64,000 nt of DNA from contig CAZNAI010000010.1 of the NCBI GenBank assembly GCA_964571235.1, positions 248,001 to 312,000 on the forward strand, written 5' to 3'. The notes below the pieces were generated by a model. The model was given only the letters and a program-made list of their open reading frames with translations, did no database searches and had not been told where the DNA came from. The position numbers and the translations under genes were made by a program. Positions 15,828 through 25,352 of this stretch are shown here, one piece after another; position 1 is the first letter of the stretch, and every line of letters begins with the position of its first letter. This stretch comes from JACRAV01 sp964571235. Lineage in GTDB: Bacteria > Zixibacteria > MSB-5A5 > GN15 > FEB-12.

Positions 15828-17843
15828 ATGGGTAAAACAACGACGCAGTGGCTTGGCTGGACCACAGCAGTCGGAGTGGCGATCCTCTTTGCCTTTGCCA
15901 ATCTCACAGATGTACCTCTGCTCTGGGGTCTCAATTTCTACTCGTATTTTTCGCCGGTGTGGACCTATGCGGCCCTCGCGGTTATTTCTCTTTCTTTCTT
16001 GCAAGTTGCCCGCAGTGGACTTTTTCAGCTAAGCGATACTGTTGCACAGTGGTGCGCGGCCAACAGTCGTCGCGAACAACTCGTAGTTGTAGGCACAGCC
16101 TTGCTGTTCGCAATTCTCTGTTGGCTGTTCTCAAATAGGTTGCCGCTACTGGGCGACGGAAGTCTGCGGTGTCGAGAGATTGTCGACGGCAAGCTCTGGC
16201 AACCGACCGAAGCGCTCGACTTTGTTCTGCACGCCTGGGTTTACAAGCTGGTCATAAAACCACTCGGCCTTGAGGTCACCCAGGCATACCGGTATGTCTC
16301 AGTTCTTGCCGGCATTCCGTTTATCTTCGGTCTGTACCGCCTCTGCCGTTACCTCTCCCCCATGCACTGGCCAATCTGGATGTTGCCAGGCGTATCTCTT
16401 GGAATCACACCACTGTTTTTCGGATATGTAGAGAGTTACTCCATCATCGCAGGGCTCATTCCGTGGCTGATACTCACCGGCCTTAAGGCAGTTGACAACA
16501 CTGGCTCAAAAATCGCGTTTGTTACGACCGCAATTATCGCAATTGCGGTTCATTCTATCGCCGCGATACTTTTCGGTGTCAGTATACTTGCGATAGCCCG
16601 CTCAAAATCTCGCATCGACTGGATTCGTGAACATCGGTTGCTTGTTTGGAGTGCAGTGGCCGGTGTTCTATTTCTGCTACTCGGCGCAAAAATGCTTGGA
16701 CTGCCAATCGCCAGAGAGTACGTGCTCCCCCTCTTTTCGACCGACCAAGAGCCCGTCGGATTTCTGTCGGCGGCTCACTTGCTCAATCTGTTGAACTGGG
16801 GGTTGCTGTCCGGTTTGGCAATTTTCGCGCTGGCGCCGCTTGCAATGTTCGCCCGACCGGAGAACGCGTCGTCGACACGCTCACTCTTCGCTTTCTCATT
16901 GATCATACCTTCAGTGTTATTCGTTCTCGTCTTTCCCCCCAAGCTTGGCGGACCGATTGACTGGGACTTGTTTTCGCTCCCACTGGCGGTGATCGGGCTG
17001 GCAGGGCTTACCATAGTTACGAGTGACAACAAGTTCGAATTCCCTCGATGGCTATTCCCCGTCGTAGTTGTCGCCTTGATCAACATCGCGGGGTTTGTCG
17101 CAGTCAACCACTCGATGACTGCATCCACCGAACGATTCAGCCGGATCATACCTATTTCTCACACTGTCAATCCATGGATTCATTGGTCGTCGCTGGTAGT
17201 ACACGCCGAACACCAACCGGAATTGTATAGTCGCCGAAACGACTTCTTGCTGAAATCCTGGCAGGCGCCTCCTCGCAGTAAACGCGATTCGATCACCACC
17301 CTGACCAAACTTCTGCAAGAAGCGGTAAACGCCAACGATAGTCTCTCGTCGCGCCAGCTCGTGATGTTACTCAACGGAATTGCCGATCTCCCGCCCGAGG
17401 TACTCGCTTCTGAGGTCGACGCATTTCTCAAATTCGGCACCCCCGAGGAAAAGCGCGGATACGCCGAGATGATGTCATCCCAGTTTTCGAACTCGCCCAT
17501 TGCTCTCGGTGCGGCCGGGATTGTCTACCTTCAATTGGGAGACAAGGCAACATGTGGGAGTCTGCTGAAGAAGGCGTTCGAGCTGGACTCATATAGTGCA
17601 CCTATTGCCCTGAACTATGGCATCTATCTGGCGAATGAGCAAAATTTCGGCGAGGCCAATTCAGTACTGAAAAAGGCGCTGTCACTGAACAATTCGAGCT
17701 TTGTCGCCGCCTATTATCTCGCGCACGTATCACTGGCGCTCGGTGATATCGACGGCGCCAAGGCGGCAACTCTGCGGGCCGAAGCAAATGCTCTCCGTCC
17801 TGAAGAAAGAGAGCGGATCAAACAGCTCAAGATGCGATTGTAG
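15828..17843 (+). CDS. Multi-pass membrane protein with C-terminal TPR repeats
   Basis: 671-residue protein. The N-terminal two-thirds hold about ten hydrophobic spans (from WTTAVGVAILFAFANL to VVVALINIAGFVAVN). A conserved-looking loop LPLLGDGSLRCREIVDGK lies after the third. The last 170 residues form TPR-like helical pairs (NSPIALGAAGIVYLQLGDKA, APIALNYGIYLANEQN, SFVAAYYLAHVSLALGDIDGA). The layout resembles GT-C-fold glycosyltransferase-like membrane proteins carrying TPRs, but no catalytic signature is clear. It may act in envelope glycan or protein assembly. It follows valS and the small gene on the same strand. Confidence 0.65.
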   Translation: MGKTTTQWLGWTTAVGVAILFAFANLTDVPLLWGLNFYSYFSPVWTYAALAVISLSFLQVARSGLFQLSDTVAQWCAANSRREQLVVVGTALLFAILCWLFSNRLPLLGDGSLRCREIVDGKLWQPTEALDFVLHAWVYKLVIKPLGLEVTQAYRYVSVLAGIPFIFGLYRLCRYLSPMHWPIWMLPGVSLGITPLFFGYVESYSIIAGLIPWLILTGLKAVDNTGSKIAFVTTAIIAIAVHSIAAILFGVSILAIARSKSRIDWIREHRLLVWSAVAGVLFLLLGAKMLGLPIAREYVLPLFSTDQEPVGFLSAAHLLNLLNWGLLSGLAIFALAPLAMFARPENASSTRSLFAFSLIIPSVLFVLVFPPKLGGPIDWDLFSLPLAVIGLAGLTIVTSDNKFEFPRWLFPVVVVALINIAGFVAVNHSMTASTERFSRIIPISHTVNPWIHWSSLVVHAEHQPELYSRRNDFLLKSWQAPPRSKRDSITTLTKLLQEAVNANDSLSSRQLVMLLNGIADLPPEVLASEVDAFLKFGTPEEKRGYAEMMSSQFSNSPIALGAAGIVYLQLGDKATCGSLLKKAFELDSYSAPIALNYGIYLANEQNFGEANSVLKKALSLNNSSFVAAYYLAHVSLALGDIDGAKAATLRAEANALRPEERERIKQLKMRL

Positions 17844-18213
17844 AGCTCTCTCAAAAGACAAGAGCCCAACCTGAAGGGCTTGCCGAGAAAATCACCAATG
17901 CTGTCGTTCGAGGAGCGACGTCCTCGGCGCGACCTCAGCAATCTTTTCTTGTTGTCTCAACTTAGAATGAACAGGAGATTGCTTCGCCCCCCGGGGGGAC
18001 TCGCAACGACAGAATCCAGGTTTTTTCAACAAGCCACCGTAATCACGACGCCTGAATTCTGATTAGAAACGCCGAAGGCCTCACGCCGTCGCCGTGATAC
18101 TGTCGCTTCACCAATAAGACTACGTTTACGAAAATCTCGTTTCCACTTTTCAACCAAGTCTTGTACATAGCGCCGAAGGCCTCACGCCGTCGCCGAGCGA
18201 CTGGCCGTGCCAC
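17844..18213. repeat. Intergenic region with decayed dispersed repeats
   Basis: No gene is seen. An inverted pair (17902-17944 and 17976-18011) has matching ends TGTCGTT/AACGACA and AGCAATCT/AGATTGCT, and looks like two opposed copies of one palindromic repeat. A separate 25-base sequence beginning CGCCGAAGGCC occurs exactly twice in direct orientation, at 18070-18094 and 18171-18195. Both repeats are non-coding. Confidence 0.6.
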
Positions 18214-18247
18214 CAAAAGAAAACCGCCCTGAGGGGTAGGACGGTTT
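18214..18247 (-). terminator. Terminator of the GGDEF-like gene
   Basis: On the minus strand AAACCGTCCT pairs with AGGGCGGTTT (one G-T pair) around a 7-base loop (18221-18247) and is followed by TCTTTTGG, 31 bases past the stop codon at 18278. Confidence 0.7.
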
Positions 18248-18277
18248 CCACGGGAATGGGGGGTAAGAAGGGAAGTC

Positions 18278-18733
18278 TTAGTTTCGGCTCCGATTGGCCA
18301 ATTCACCAAGCAAGACCGCGACACTACGGGCGCCGGCGGCGTCGGGGAACGAGGCCATCTCAAGCGGCACGACCTCGTCGACCTGCCCGCCTGATAACTC
18401 CAAAACTCTGGTCCGCACTGCTTCGCTTAACCGTTTGCCGGCGATTTCTGCGCCCTGTCGGGATGTTTCCGGGAAGAGAGCCATAAGGCAGGTCTCGCCG
18501 CATACCGACACATAGTCGCACCCGCGAATTCGGCTCCGAACTAATGATTCAACTTGAGAGATGGTTACGGAGAGATCGGTGTCGTGAATTTTTTTAGATG
18601 AGGATACATCGAGGACAATTAGCGAGACGAAAACACGATACCGCTCAGCCCGCTTGAGCTCGACCTGTGCCTGCTCGAAAAAGAACTGACGCACGGCGGT
18701 GGCGTCGATCGGGTTGTCAGGCAGTGTGCTCAT
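18278..18733 (-). CDS. Degenerate GGDEF-like domain protein
   Basis: 151-residue soluble protein that follows the GGDEF fold order: an N-terminal helix with basic FEQAQVELKRAERYRVFVSLIVLDVSS, then the YVSVCGETCLMALFPETSRQGAEIAGKRL segment where diguanylate cyclases have GG(D/E)EF and a trailing LLP. Here the active loop reads CGETC, so cyclase activity is unlikely. The metal-binding aspartate position (LDVSS) is partly kept. It may be a c-di-GMP or GTP receptor, or a structural remnant. Its own terminator is present. A TATAAA box ends four bases before the ATG and no ribosome site is seen. Confidence 0.6.
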   Translation of the reverse strand: MSTLPDNPIDATAVRQFFFEQAQVELKRAERYRVFVSLIVLDVSSSKKIHDTDLSVTISQVESLVRSRIRGCDYVSVCGETCLMALFPETSRQGAEIAGKRLSEAVRTRVLELSGGQVDEVVPLEMASFPDAAGARSVAVLLGELANRSRN

Positions 18734-18943
18734 GTTCTTTATACCAAGCTCAAATCTCTTTCAAGCATGCTAAGCTTAAGCAACTTTCGTTCCGAAAAGC
18801 TTTCTCTCCATTTAACAACGACTTACAGAAAAAGTGCCTTGATTAGGCTTTTGAGCGAACTCGTACAATGGATTGTACCGCAATACAATACAAGAAGTGC
18901 CGAACATCGGCAATTTCTGCGACATTGACAGCGGAAAGGTTTT

Positions 18944-18976
18944 TAGTGCAAACCCCTGCGCATTTTTCGCACAGGG
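18944..18976 (-). terminator. Possible terminator of the serS-to-NtrC operon
   Basis: On the minus strand CCCTGTGCG pairs with TGCGCAGGG (two G-T pairs) around five A residues (18954-18976). The downstream tract is only moderately T-rich, so this is a weak call. Confidence 0.4.
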
Positions 18977-19009
18977 AGTCAGAATAATCCGGAGAAGTAC
19001 GGTAAGGAA

Positions 19010-20440
19010 TTATTTTGAAGCGTTGAGATTATAGTCTTTGATCTTATATAAGAGAGAACGGTAGGAGATCTTGAGAATTTCGGCGGCTTTGCGGCGGTTC
19101 CAGTTGGTCTTTTGAAGCACCTCGGCGATGAGCCGTTTTTCTTCAGACGCGATCGTTTTGCCAACCCGATTCTTCAGCGCGAAATCGGGCGACTGATCCC
19201 CCTGAACCGGGATAGCCATGTGGCCACCGTGTTCGTAAGCAGAATACGGCGTGGCAGTCGTGAGCGGTATTCGTTGCGAGGCGGCGGTGATGAGTTCGGC
19301 TATGATCGCCTCATCGCTTCGCACGACAACTTGCTTGATCATATTCTCAAGCTGGCGGACGTTCCCCGGCCAATCGAAGGCGACCAGGCGGTTCATCGTG
19401 TCAGCCGAAAGTGGCTTGGGATCACGCTGGTAAACGGCGCTGTACTTGCCGACAAAGTGCTCGACCAACAGCGGGACATCCTCGCGTCGGTCGCGAAGCG
19501 GCGGCAAGAACAAACTGATTTCATTCAGGCGATAAAACAAGTCGTCGCGGAAACTCCGCTCGGCAATGGCCAATTCCAGATTTCGGTTGGTTGCGCAGAT
19601 GATTCGCACATCCACATGAATATTCGTGACACCACCCACCCGGACGAATTCTTGTTGTTCGAGCACCTGCAGAAGTTTCGACTGCAATTCCAACGGCATG
19701 TCGCCGATTTCATCTAAGAAGATCGTCCCTTTGTTGGCGATTTCGAATCGTCCCTGCTTGGTCTTATGGGCCCCGGTGAACGCTCCTTTTTCGTAACCGA
19801 ACAGCTCGGCCTCAAGCAGATCACGAGGAATAGCCGCGCAGTTTACCTTGACAAACTCATGATTACGACGGCCCGATAGCGTGTGGAGCATGCGGGAGGC
19901 AATTTCTTTACCAGTCCCCGATTCGCCGCGAATTAGTACCGTCAACTCCGATGGCGCAACTTGCTCAATAATCGTCTTTACGCGCATCATCAAATCAGAA
20001 TCACCAATGAACGCACTATAGTTGTTACGAACTTGAAGTTCCCGATTCAGCCGGGTGACCTCGCCGCGCAGTTTGATCCGTTCTATGACGCCGGCGATGT
20101 GAATCTCCACTTCGTTTGGCTCAAGCGGTTTGGTGATAAACTCAGCGGCCCCGAGTTTCATCGACTGCACCACATACTCGGTTTCGGCATGACCGGAAAT
20201 CATGATGACTTCAGGTCGGTTTTCCAGTTTGGCGAGCTTCTCGAGAATCTCAAGCCCCGAGATACCAGGCATTCGAATATCCAAGAGGATCAGCTCAGGC
20301 TTTTCGGTGGTGACCATCTGAAGCCCCTCGGAACCATCGTGAGCCGACACAAAGTTAAACTTCGGCAACCCCTCCTTGAGGATCTGGTGGACCCAGGGGT
20401 CGTCGTCTATGATTAGTATTTTGATCTTCTCGGTTGGCAT
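19010..20440 (-). CDS. NtrC-family sigma-54-dependent response regulator
   Basis: 476-residue two-component activator. An N-terminal receiver (phospho-acceptor Asp54 in LILLDIRMPG) is followed by an AAA+ central domain with Walker A GESGTGKE (about 172), the sigma-54 contact loop GAFTGA (about 220), Walker B GTIFLDEIGD (about 240) and the arginine-finger region FRDDLFYRLNEISLFLPPLRDRREDV. A Fis-type HTH at the C-terminus (NWNRRKAAEILKISYRSLLYKIKDY) binds DNA. It lies last in a run with two histidine kinases (20536-24079), which are its likely partners. Targets should carry sigma-54 promoters; none was recognised here. Confidence 0.95.
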   Translation of the reverse strand: MPTEKIKILIIDDDPWVHQILKEGLPKFNFVSAHDGSEGLQMVTTEKPELILLDIRMPGISGLEILEKLAKLENRPEVIMISGHAETEYVVQSMKLGAAEFITKPLEPNEVEIHIAGVIERIKLRGEVTRLNRELQVRNNYSAFIGDSDLMMRVKTIIEQVAPSELTVLIRGESGTGKEIASRMLHTLSGRRNHEFVKVNCAAIPRDLLEAELFGYEKGAFTGAHKTKQGRFEIANKGTIFLDEIGDMPLELQSKLLQVLEQQEFVRVGGVTNIHVDVRIICATNRNLELAIAERSFRDDLFYRLNEISLFLPPLRDRREDVPLLVEHFVGKYSAVYQRDPKPLSADTMNRLVAFDWPGNVRQLENMIKQVVVRSDEAIIAELITAASQRIPLTTATPYSAYEHGGHMAIPVQGDQSPDFALKNRVGKTIASEEKRLIAEVLQKTNWNRRKAAEILKISYRSLLYKIKDYNLNASK

Positions 20441-20535
20441 AACTGTCTGCCTTAAACTCCGTTAAGTATCGACAACGGGAGCGGATAATCAAGCTGAATT
20501 TGAGAAGTTTTGCGGTTTTCCCGCAACATTGTGCA

Positions 20536-22680
20536 TTATTCGGCCGGGGTGTAGGGGAAGTACACGGTGAAACAGGCTCCTTTCCCTTCCTCGGACTCGA
20601 CCCGCACCGTGCCATTGTGGGCGCTCATGATCCGGTCAACCACCGCCAGCCCAAGCCCGGTGCCAGTGTCTTTGGTAGTGAAATACCTGTCAAACACTCG
20701 TGAGAGGTGTTCCTTCTTTATCCCGGCACCGGAGTCTATAACTTTGATCGCGAGATAGTCGGATTTCTTGTGCTCGGGCCGCTCGACCAGCCCTCGCACG
20801 GTCAGTGTGCCGCCGTTCGGCATGGCGTCGAGGGCATTGAGGAATAAGTTCAAAAACATTTCGATCAGTTGGTTCTTGTTGGCAATGATTTCCCAGTTGG
20901 CGCTGGCGAATTCAGAGGCGAAGCTGACATGGCGCTTGCGAAGGTCCTGAGAAATCAACTCGCCGACCCGGGCGATTGTCTGGCGCATATCAAGGGTTGT
21001 GGTCTCATACCGATTCGGATTGGAGAAATCAACAAGCTCACGGACCAGTTCGTTCATACGGTGGACTTCGTCTTCGAGACCTTTGAGCATCGGCAGTTCA
21101 GTGAGTAGCTCGGGGTGACGTTGCCAGAGAATCGACATACTTCCGCGGATCGAGTTGAGCGGACGGCGCAGGTCGTGGGAAATTTCAGAGATCATGCTTC
21201 CCATAGTGAGCAATCGGGTTGAGTTGACAAGCGCCCGTTCCCGTTCAAATAATACAGCCGATTGCGATATGACTAACCGGGCAAGAGAGATGTCTTCGTC
21301 GCTGTACCCATGCTCGGCCGAACTTCCCAAACAGAGCAAATACGCCGGCGCATTTCCACGATAGATGGGAATAGCCATAAAGGCGCCACCCGGTTTCGGA
21401 TAGAGATGATGCTCTTCCATTCGACTGGAGAGCTTACGAGAAAGGACTGCGACACTTTCCAGGTCGGCGTTGGTAATCGACAGATCGGCGATTGTCACTG
21501 CCTCCACCGGCACTTTCGACAAATCGATCTTTCCCGATTCGGTCAACGGGAGTTTGTCAGCGCCGGTAGCCCCTTCGGGCACGAGTGTTCCGCTTTCCCG
21601 GTTCCAGGTAAACCAAACGGCATAGTCGATCGGGAATATGCGGCGGAGTTTTGATACCAACAGCTCGCGGAATTTTCCGACCGATCCCAACGTATGCATC
21701 TGCAGAGAGATTTCGTGCAGGATTTCAAATTCGATCAACCGACGGCGGCTTTTTTCAAACTGGTTGGCGTCATCGACCGCCACTGCCGCCTGCGAGGCAA
21801 ACGTGCTCAACAGCCGCAGGTCGTCTTCGGAAAACGGCGTTCTCCCCTGCTTGTTGGCCATATTAATCACGCCCAAAACGGAGTTCTTTATTCTCAGCGG
21901 CACGCATAGCATCGAAGCCGCGCCGTATTTTTCTTTGTTGGTGCGCTTAAAGCGCGGATCGCTCTCGACATCGGCAATGACGAGCGGCTCGCCCGACTTT
22001 GCGACATATCCCGCAATCGATTCGCCGACGGGAAGACGAGTCTGCGCGACGACATCCGGCTCAAGTCCGATCGCGGCGGCGACTCGCAGAAATTCTTTGT
22101 GCTCGTCCAACAACATGATCGAGCCGACCTGCGCCTCCGTTACTGTTGCGGCGAGCACAACAATTTGCCGCAAGAGGTCGTTGAGATTGGTCGATGATCC
22201 GATTGACTTGCCGGCCTCGTAGAGGGCGTCGAGTTCATCCAGCCGCCGCTTTAGGATAAAATTGCTCAGTTTGAGTTCCTCAAGCAGACGCGCTTCGGCC
22301 AGTTCAGCCCGTCTTTTTTCAAGCGCACGGCGAACCGCTAACGCCAGATAGGCAAACTCAACCGGTTTGAGCAGATAATCGTAGGCGCCTTTATTGATCG
22401 CTTCGAGGGCAGTTTCAAGCGACGCGTAGCCGGTCATCAAAATGACCGGAATAGCGGGATCTCTTTCTTTGACAAGGCGGAGAATCTCCAAGCCGTCGGG
22501 ACCGGCCATCTTAATGTCGGAGATTACCAAATCGATACGGTCACGTCCAAGCTGGGCCACCGCATCTGCAGAATTCTGAAATGCCTCGACCCGATACCCT
22601 TCGCCGCTCAAGAGCGCCGACAGCGAATCGCACATTCGCTTTTCATCGTCGATGATGACAATTTTCTCAGACAATGACAT
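20536..22680 (-). CDS. Hybrid sensor histidine kinase: REC, GAF, GAF-like, HisKA, HATPase
   Basis: 714-residue cytoplasmic kinase with an N-terminal receiver (Asp55 in LVISDIKMAGPDG; lysine in YDYLLKPVEFA). Next come a GAF domain (about 150-310, LLRQIVVLAATVTEAQVGSIMLLDE), a second GAF-like region (about 320-470) and a dimerisation/phosphoacceptor helix with ISHDLRRPLNSIRGSMS. A GHKL ATPase follows (N box LNLFLNALDAM, G1 IDSGAGIKKEHL, G2 GTGLGLAVV). A receiver in front of a kinase suggests input from another kinase. It overlaps the upstream kinase gene by 14 bases and precedes the NtrC-type regulator by 95 bases. Confidence 0.92.
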   Translation of the reverse strand: MSLSEKIVIIDDEKRMCDSLSALLSGEGYRVEAFQNSADAVAQLGRDRIDLVISDIKMAGPDGLEILRLVKERDPAIPVILMTGYASLETALEAINKGAYDYLLKPVEFAYLALAVRRALEKRRAELAEARLLEELKLSNFILKRRLDELDALYEAGKSIGSSTNLNDLLRQIVVLAATVTEAQVGSIMLLDEHKEFLRVAAAIGLEPDVVAQTRLPVGESIAGYVAKSGEPLVIADVESDPRFKRTNKEKYGAASMLCVPLRIKNSVLGVINMANKQGRTPFSEDDLRLLSTFASQAAVAVDDANQFEKSRRRLIEFEILHEISLQMHTLGSVGKFRELLVSKLRRIFPIDYAVWFTWNRESGTLVPEGATGADKLPLTESGKIDLSKVPVEAVTIADLSITNADLESVAVLSRKLSSRMEEHHLYPKPGGAFMAIPIYRGNAPAYLLCLGSSAEHGYSDEDISLARLVISQSAVLFERERALVNSTRLLTMGSMISEISHDLRRPLNSIRGSMSILWQRHPELLTELPMLKGLEDEVHRMNELVRELVDFSNPNRYETTTLDMRQTIARVGELISQDLRKRHVSFASEFASANWEIIANKNQLIEMFLNLFLNALDAMPNGGTLTVRGLVERPEHKKSDYLAIKVIDSGAGIKKEHLSRVFDRYFTTKDTGTGLGLAVVDRIMSAHNGTVRVESEEGKGACFTVYFPYTPAE

Positions 22681-24079
22681 CGCTGGAATCTATCGCTTTC
22701 TGTTCCGGTAAGCGTATCTCAAAACAGCCGCCCGGATTGAGATTCTTAAATGTTATCGACCCATTGTGGGACTTCACTATCCCCCAGCAGACCGACAGTC
22801 CCAGACCTGTGCCCTGGCCAGGATCTTTGGTGGTGAAAAACGGCTCAAATATTCTCGGCACCACTTCCGGCGGTATGCCGGGACCGGTGTCGCAAAAATC
22901 AATGACCACCGCCTGGTTATCACGGCGCACACTCACAGTCAGCCGCCCGCCGGCGGACATTGCATCACGAGCGTTGATGATGATATTGAGAAAAACCTGC
23001 TTAAGACTCTCGGCCGATCCCTCTACCCGGATCGGACAGCCGCTGAACTGTCGCTCGACTTTGATATTGGCGGTGGTCAACTGGCGGTCGGTTAACTCAA
23101 GCACTGAGTTCACTACCTTGCAAACTTCGACCGGTTCAAAGAGCGCTCCGCCGCCACGGTTCATTTCCAGAAGCTGTTTGACGATCCGCGCGATTCGGTC
23201 GATCTCGTCGCCAACGACACCTATATACTGATTGGTCTTGTCTGATGCCTCTTTTGATTCGATTTCTTTGCGAGTGAGCAGGAGGTAGTTTTTGATGATA
23301 CCCAGCGGGTTGTTTACCTCGTGCGCTACTTTGGCCGACATCTCACCCAGCGCCGCCAATTTTTCAGTGTGTACTAACTGTTGTTGTGCCGAACGGAGTT
23401 GAGCGGTCGCCTGTCGTTCGCTGTCGTACAGGCGGGCGTTTTCAATCGCAACCGCGATCTGATTGGCCAAAATCGAGAGAAACTCGATATCGTCCTCGCG
23501 AAATGGTGAACTCGAAATCCGATCGGAGAGCAGAAAGACACCCGTCAACCGCGTTTGATATATCAAAGGAACCGCGATACCCGGAGAGAATTTGCTAAGA
23601 ATCGAAATCTCCTCCGGCCCCGCTACATCCTTAAGCAGTTCTTCGGTTGGCACAGGTCGGTTCAATCGGCGGAGATACCCAGCCAGCCGCGAGTCAGCCG
23701 AGATCCGTTCTTCGGGCAAGGGCAAATCGCCCGACCCTTTAGCTTTTGCCAAATAGAAACTGTCGGAGTTTCCTTCGCGCGAAAGAAAGATCGCCGCTTT
23801 CAGCGCCGCGACTTGGCCCAAGCAGGTGAATATGAATGTATCAAGAAGGGTCTGGTAATCAAGAACAGAGTTGAAATTCCTGCTGATCTCAAAGACCGTA
23901 TACAGATCAAAGATCTTCCGCTTGAGCTGGCGATTCGTCTCGCTCAGCAAAAGAAGTTTCTCTTCGAGTTCTCCCTGTAACTTGGCAACAGAAGCCGCCG
24001 GCTTGGATTGGAGCCGGGGCTTGCGAGCCGAACGGGGCGATATGTTGTCTGCCGTCTTCCTTGGCATTCGGGGCGTCAT
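22667..24079 (-). CDS. GAF-domain sensor histidine kinase
   Basis: 470-residue kinase without membrane spans. The N-terminal part has a basic stretch and coiled coil (ELEEKLLLLSETNRQLKRKI). A GAF domain follows (about 70-225), then HisKA (ALGEMSAKVAHEVNNPLGI, phospho-His near 255) and HATPase_c (FLNIIINARDAM, DTGPGIPPEVV, GTGLGLSVCWGIV). The ATG overlaps the folC stop as ATGA, indicating coupled translation. With the REC-containing kinase and NtrC regulator downstream it may form a phosphorelay, donating phosphate to either receiver. The signal sensed by GAF is unknown. Confidence 0.92.
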   Translation of the reverse strand: MTPRMPRKTADNISPRSARKPRLQSKPAASVAKLQGELEEKLLLLSETNRQLKRKIFDLYTVFEISRNFNSVLDYQTLLDTFIFTCLGQVAALKAAIFLSREGNSDSFYLAKAKGSGDLPLPEERISADSRLAGYLRRLNRPVPTEELLKDVAGPEEISILSKFSPGIAVPLIYQTRLTGVFLLSDRISSSPFREDDIEFLSILANQIAVAIENARLYDSERQATAQLRSAQQQLVHTEKLAALGEMSAKVAHEVNNPLGIIKNYLLLTRKEIESKEASDKTNQYIGVVGDEIDRIARIVKQLLEMNRGGGALFEPVEVCKVVNSVLELTDRQLTTANIKVERQFSGCPIRVEGSAESLKQVFLNIIINARDAMSAGGRLTVSVRRDNQAVVIDFCDTGPGIPPEVVPRIFEPFFTTKDPGQGTGLGLSVCWGIVKSHNGSITFKNLNPGGCFEIRLPEQKAIDSSDVIV

Positions 24080-25352
24080 GCTTTGTTATATCGGCCGAGA
24101 TACTCTCCAACAAGATAGTGCGAACCGACCACAGGAATAATATCGCGACGGCCAGCCGGTTTGACAAGGGTGCTCCAGGCCTCGTGAAGGCTCTTGCAGG
24201 AATGCACTTTCACTCCGCGAAAGTTGATTTTCCGAAGGAAATCCTTCAGGGGTACCGAGCGATGTGTCGAGAGCGGGACTAACCAGTACCCCGACGCGAT
24301 CGCCGAAAGGGCATCGAACATCAGTTGATGCTCTTTCTTCTGCACGAATCCGACAATCATCGGGACCTTTCGGCCCGGGTATAGTCGAGAGAATGTTTGT
24401 GCAAAAGCACTTGCGCCGGCGGCGTTGTGGCAGACATCTAGTATGACGGTCGCGCCACTTCCTTGCGTGAGCGATTGAAAACGGCCGCGCCATTCAGCGG
24501 TGGCGATCCCTCGCTTGATGGTGCTTACCGGCAAACGCAATCCCTCGCCTTTGAGAACCGCCAATGTCTCCAGCGCCACCGCGGCATTTTTCAATTGATG
24601 TTCACCGGCAAGCGATGGCCGAAGGTTCTTTATTCGTAGTGCCGGTGACTCAAAGCTCAGCTTGCCGCCTGCAACATCAAGTGTTGCTCGTCCACCGCCG
24701 GTCAACGTTAATGGAGCTAAGCGTTGGGCGGCAATGTCACGGAGAGTCCGTTCTGCAGGTTTGGGTAGTAGTCCGAGAACGTGAGGTACCCCCGGTTTGA
24801 TGATCCCGCCTTTTTCGGCGGCGATCTTTTCAAGCGTGTCGCCGAGAATTTCCATGTGATCGAAGCTGATATCGGTCGTGACCGTTACCAGCGGCGTCAG
24901 CACATTGGTTGCGTCCAGACGCCCCCCGAGGCCAACCTCGATAACGGCTATATCAACTTTGCGCCTTGCGAAGTGATCAAACGCCAGCGCAGTGACTACT
25001 TCGAAAAAAGTGAGTTTTTTTTTACGATTATGGCGCGATGCCGGTCGACAAACGCGGCGACTGACTGGCGGGGGATCAACGCGCCATCGACGGTAACTCG
25101 TTCGCGAAAATCGACCAGATGCGGCGAGGTGTACAGACCTGTTTTGACTCCGGCTGATCGCAGAACGGAAGCGAGCATGGCCGAGGTTGATCCTTTGCCG
25201 TTGGTGCCGCCGATATGGATAGTCGGATACTGGTCTTGTGGTGAGCCGATCGACACCAGAAAAGTCCGAATATTTTCAAGCCCCAGTTTCATCCCGAAAA
25301 ATTCACGCGAAAGAATGAACTTCTCAGCCTGTGCGTACGAGTGTTTCTTCAT
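24076..25352 (-). CDS. folC: Folylpolyglutamate/dihydrofolate synthase, frameshifted at an A9 run
   Basis: Mur-ligase-family enzyme that adds glutamate to (dihydro)folate. The first part (25352 to about 25015) has MKKHSYAQAEKFIL, the P-loop HIGGTNGKGSTSAML and LYTSPHLVDFRERV. The rest, in a different frame, begins LTFFEVVTALAFDHF, continues with VIEVGLGGRLDATN (just before 24903) and runs to 24076. The break is at nine A residues (T9 at 25015-25023 on the plus strand). One extra or two fewer bases would give one intact chain of about 425 residues, normal for FolC. The ATG at 25352 has GGAG six bases upstream and overlaps the accD stop as ATGA. Sequencing error, true mutation and transcriptional slippage are all possible. 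Confidence 0.85.

Noticed and set aside
18070..18195. Two identical 25-base repeats considered as a small CRISPR array
   Set aside because: Only two copies, a 76-base gap, no further units, no cas genes and no leader.
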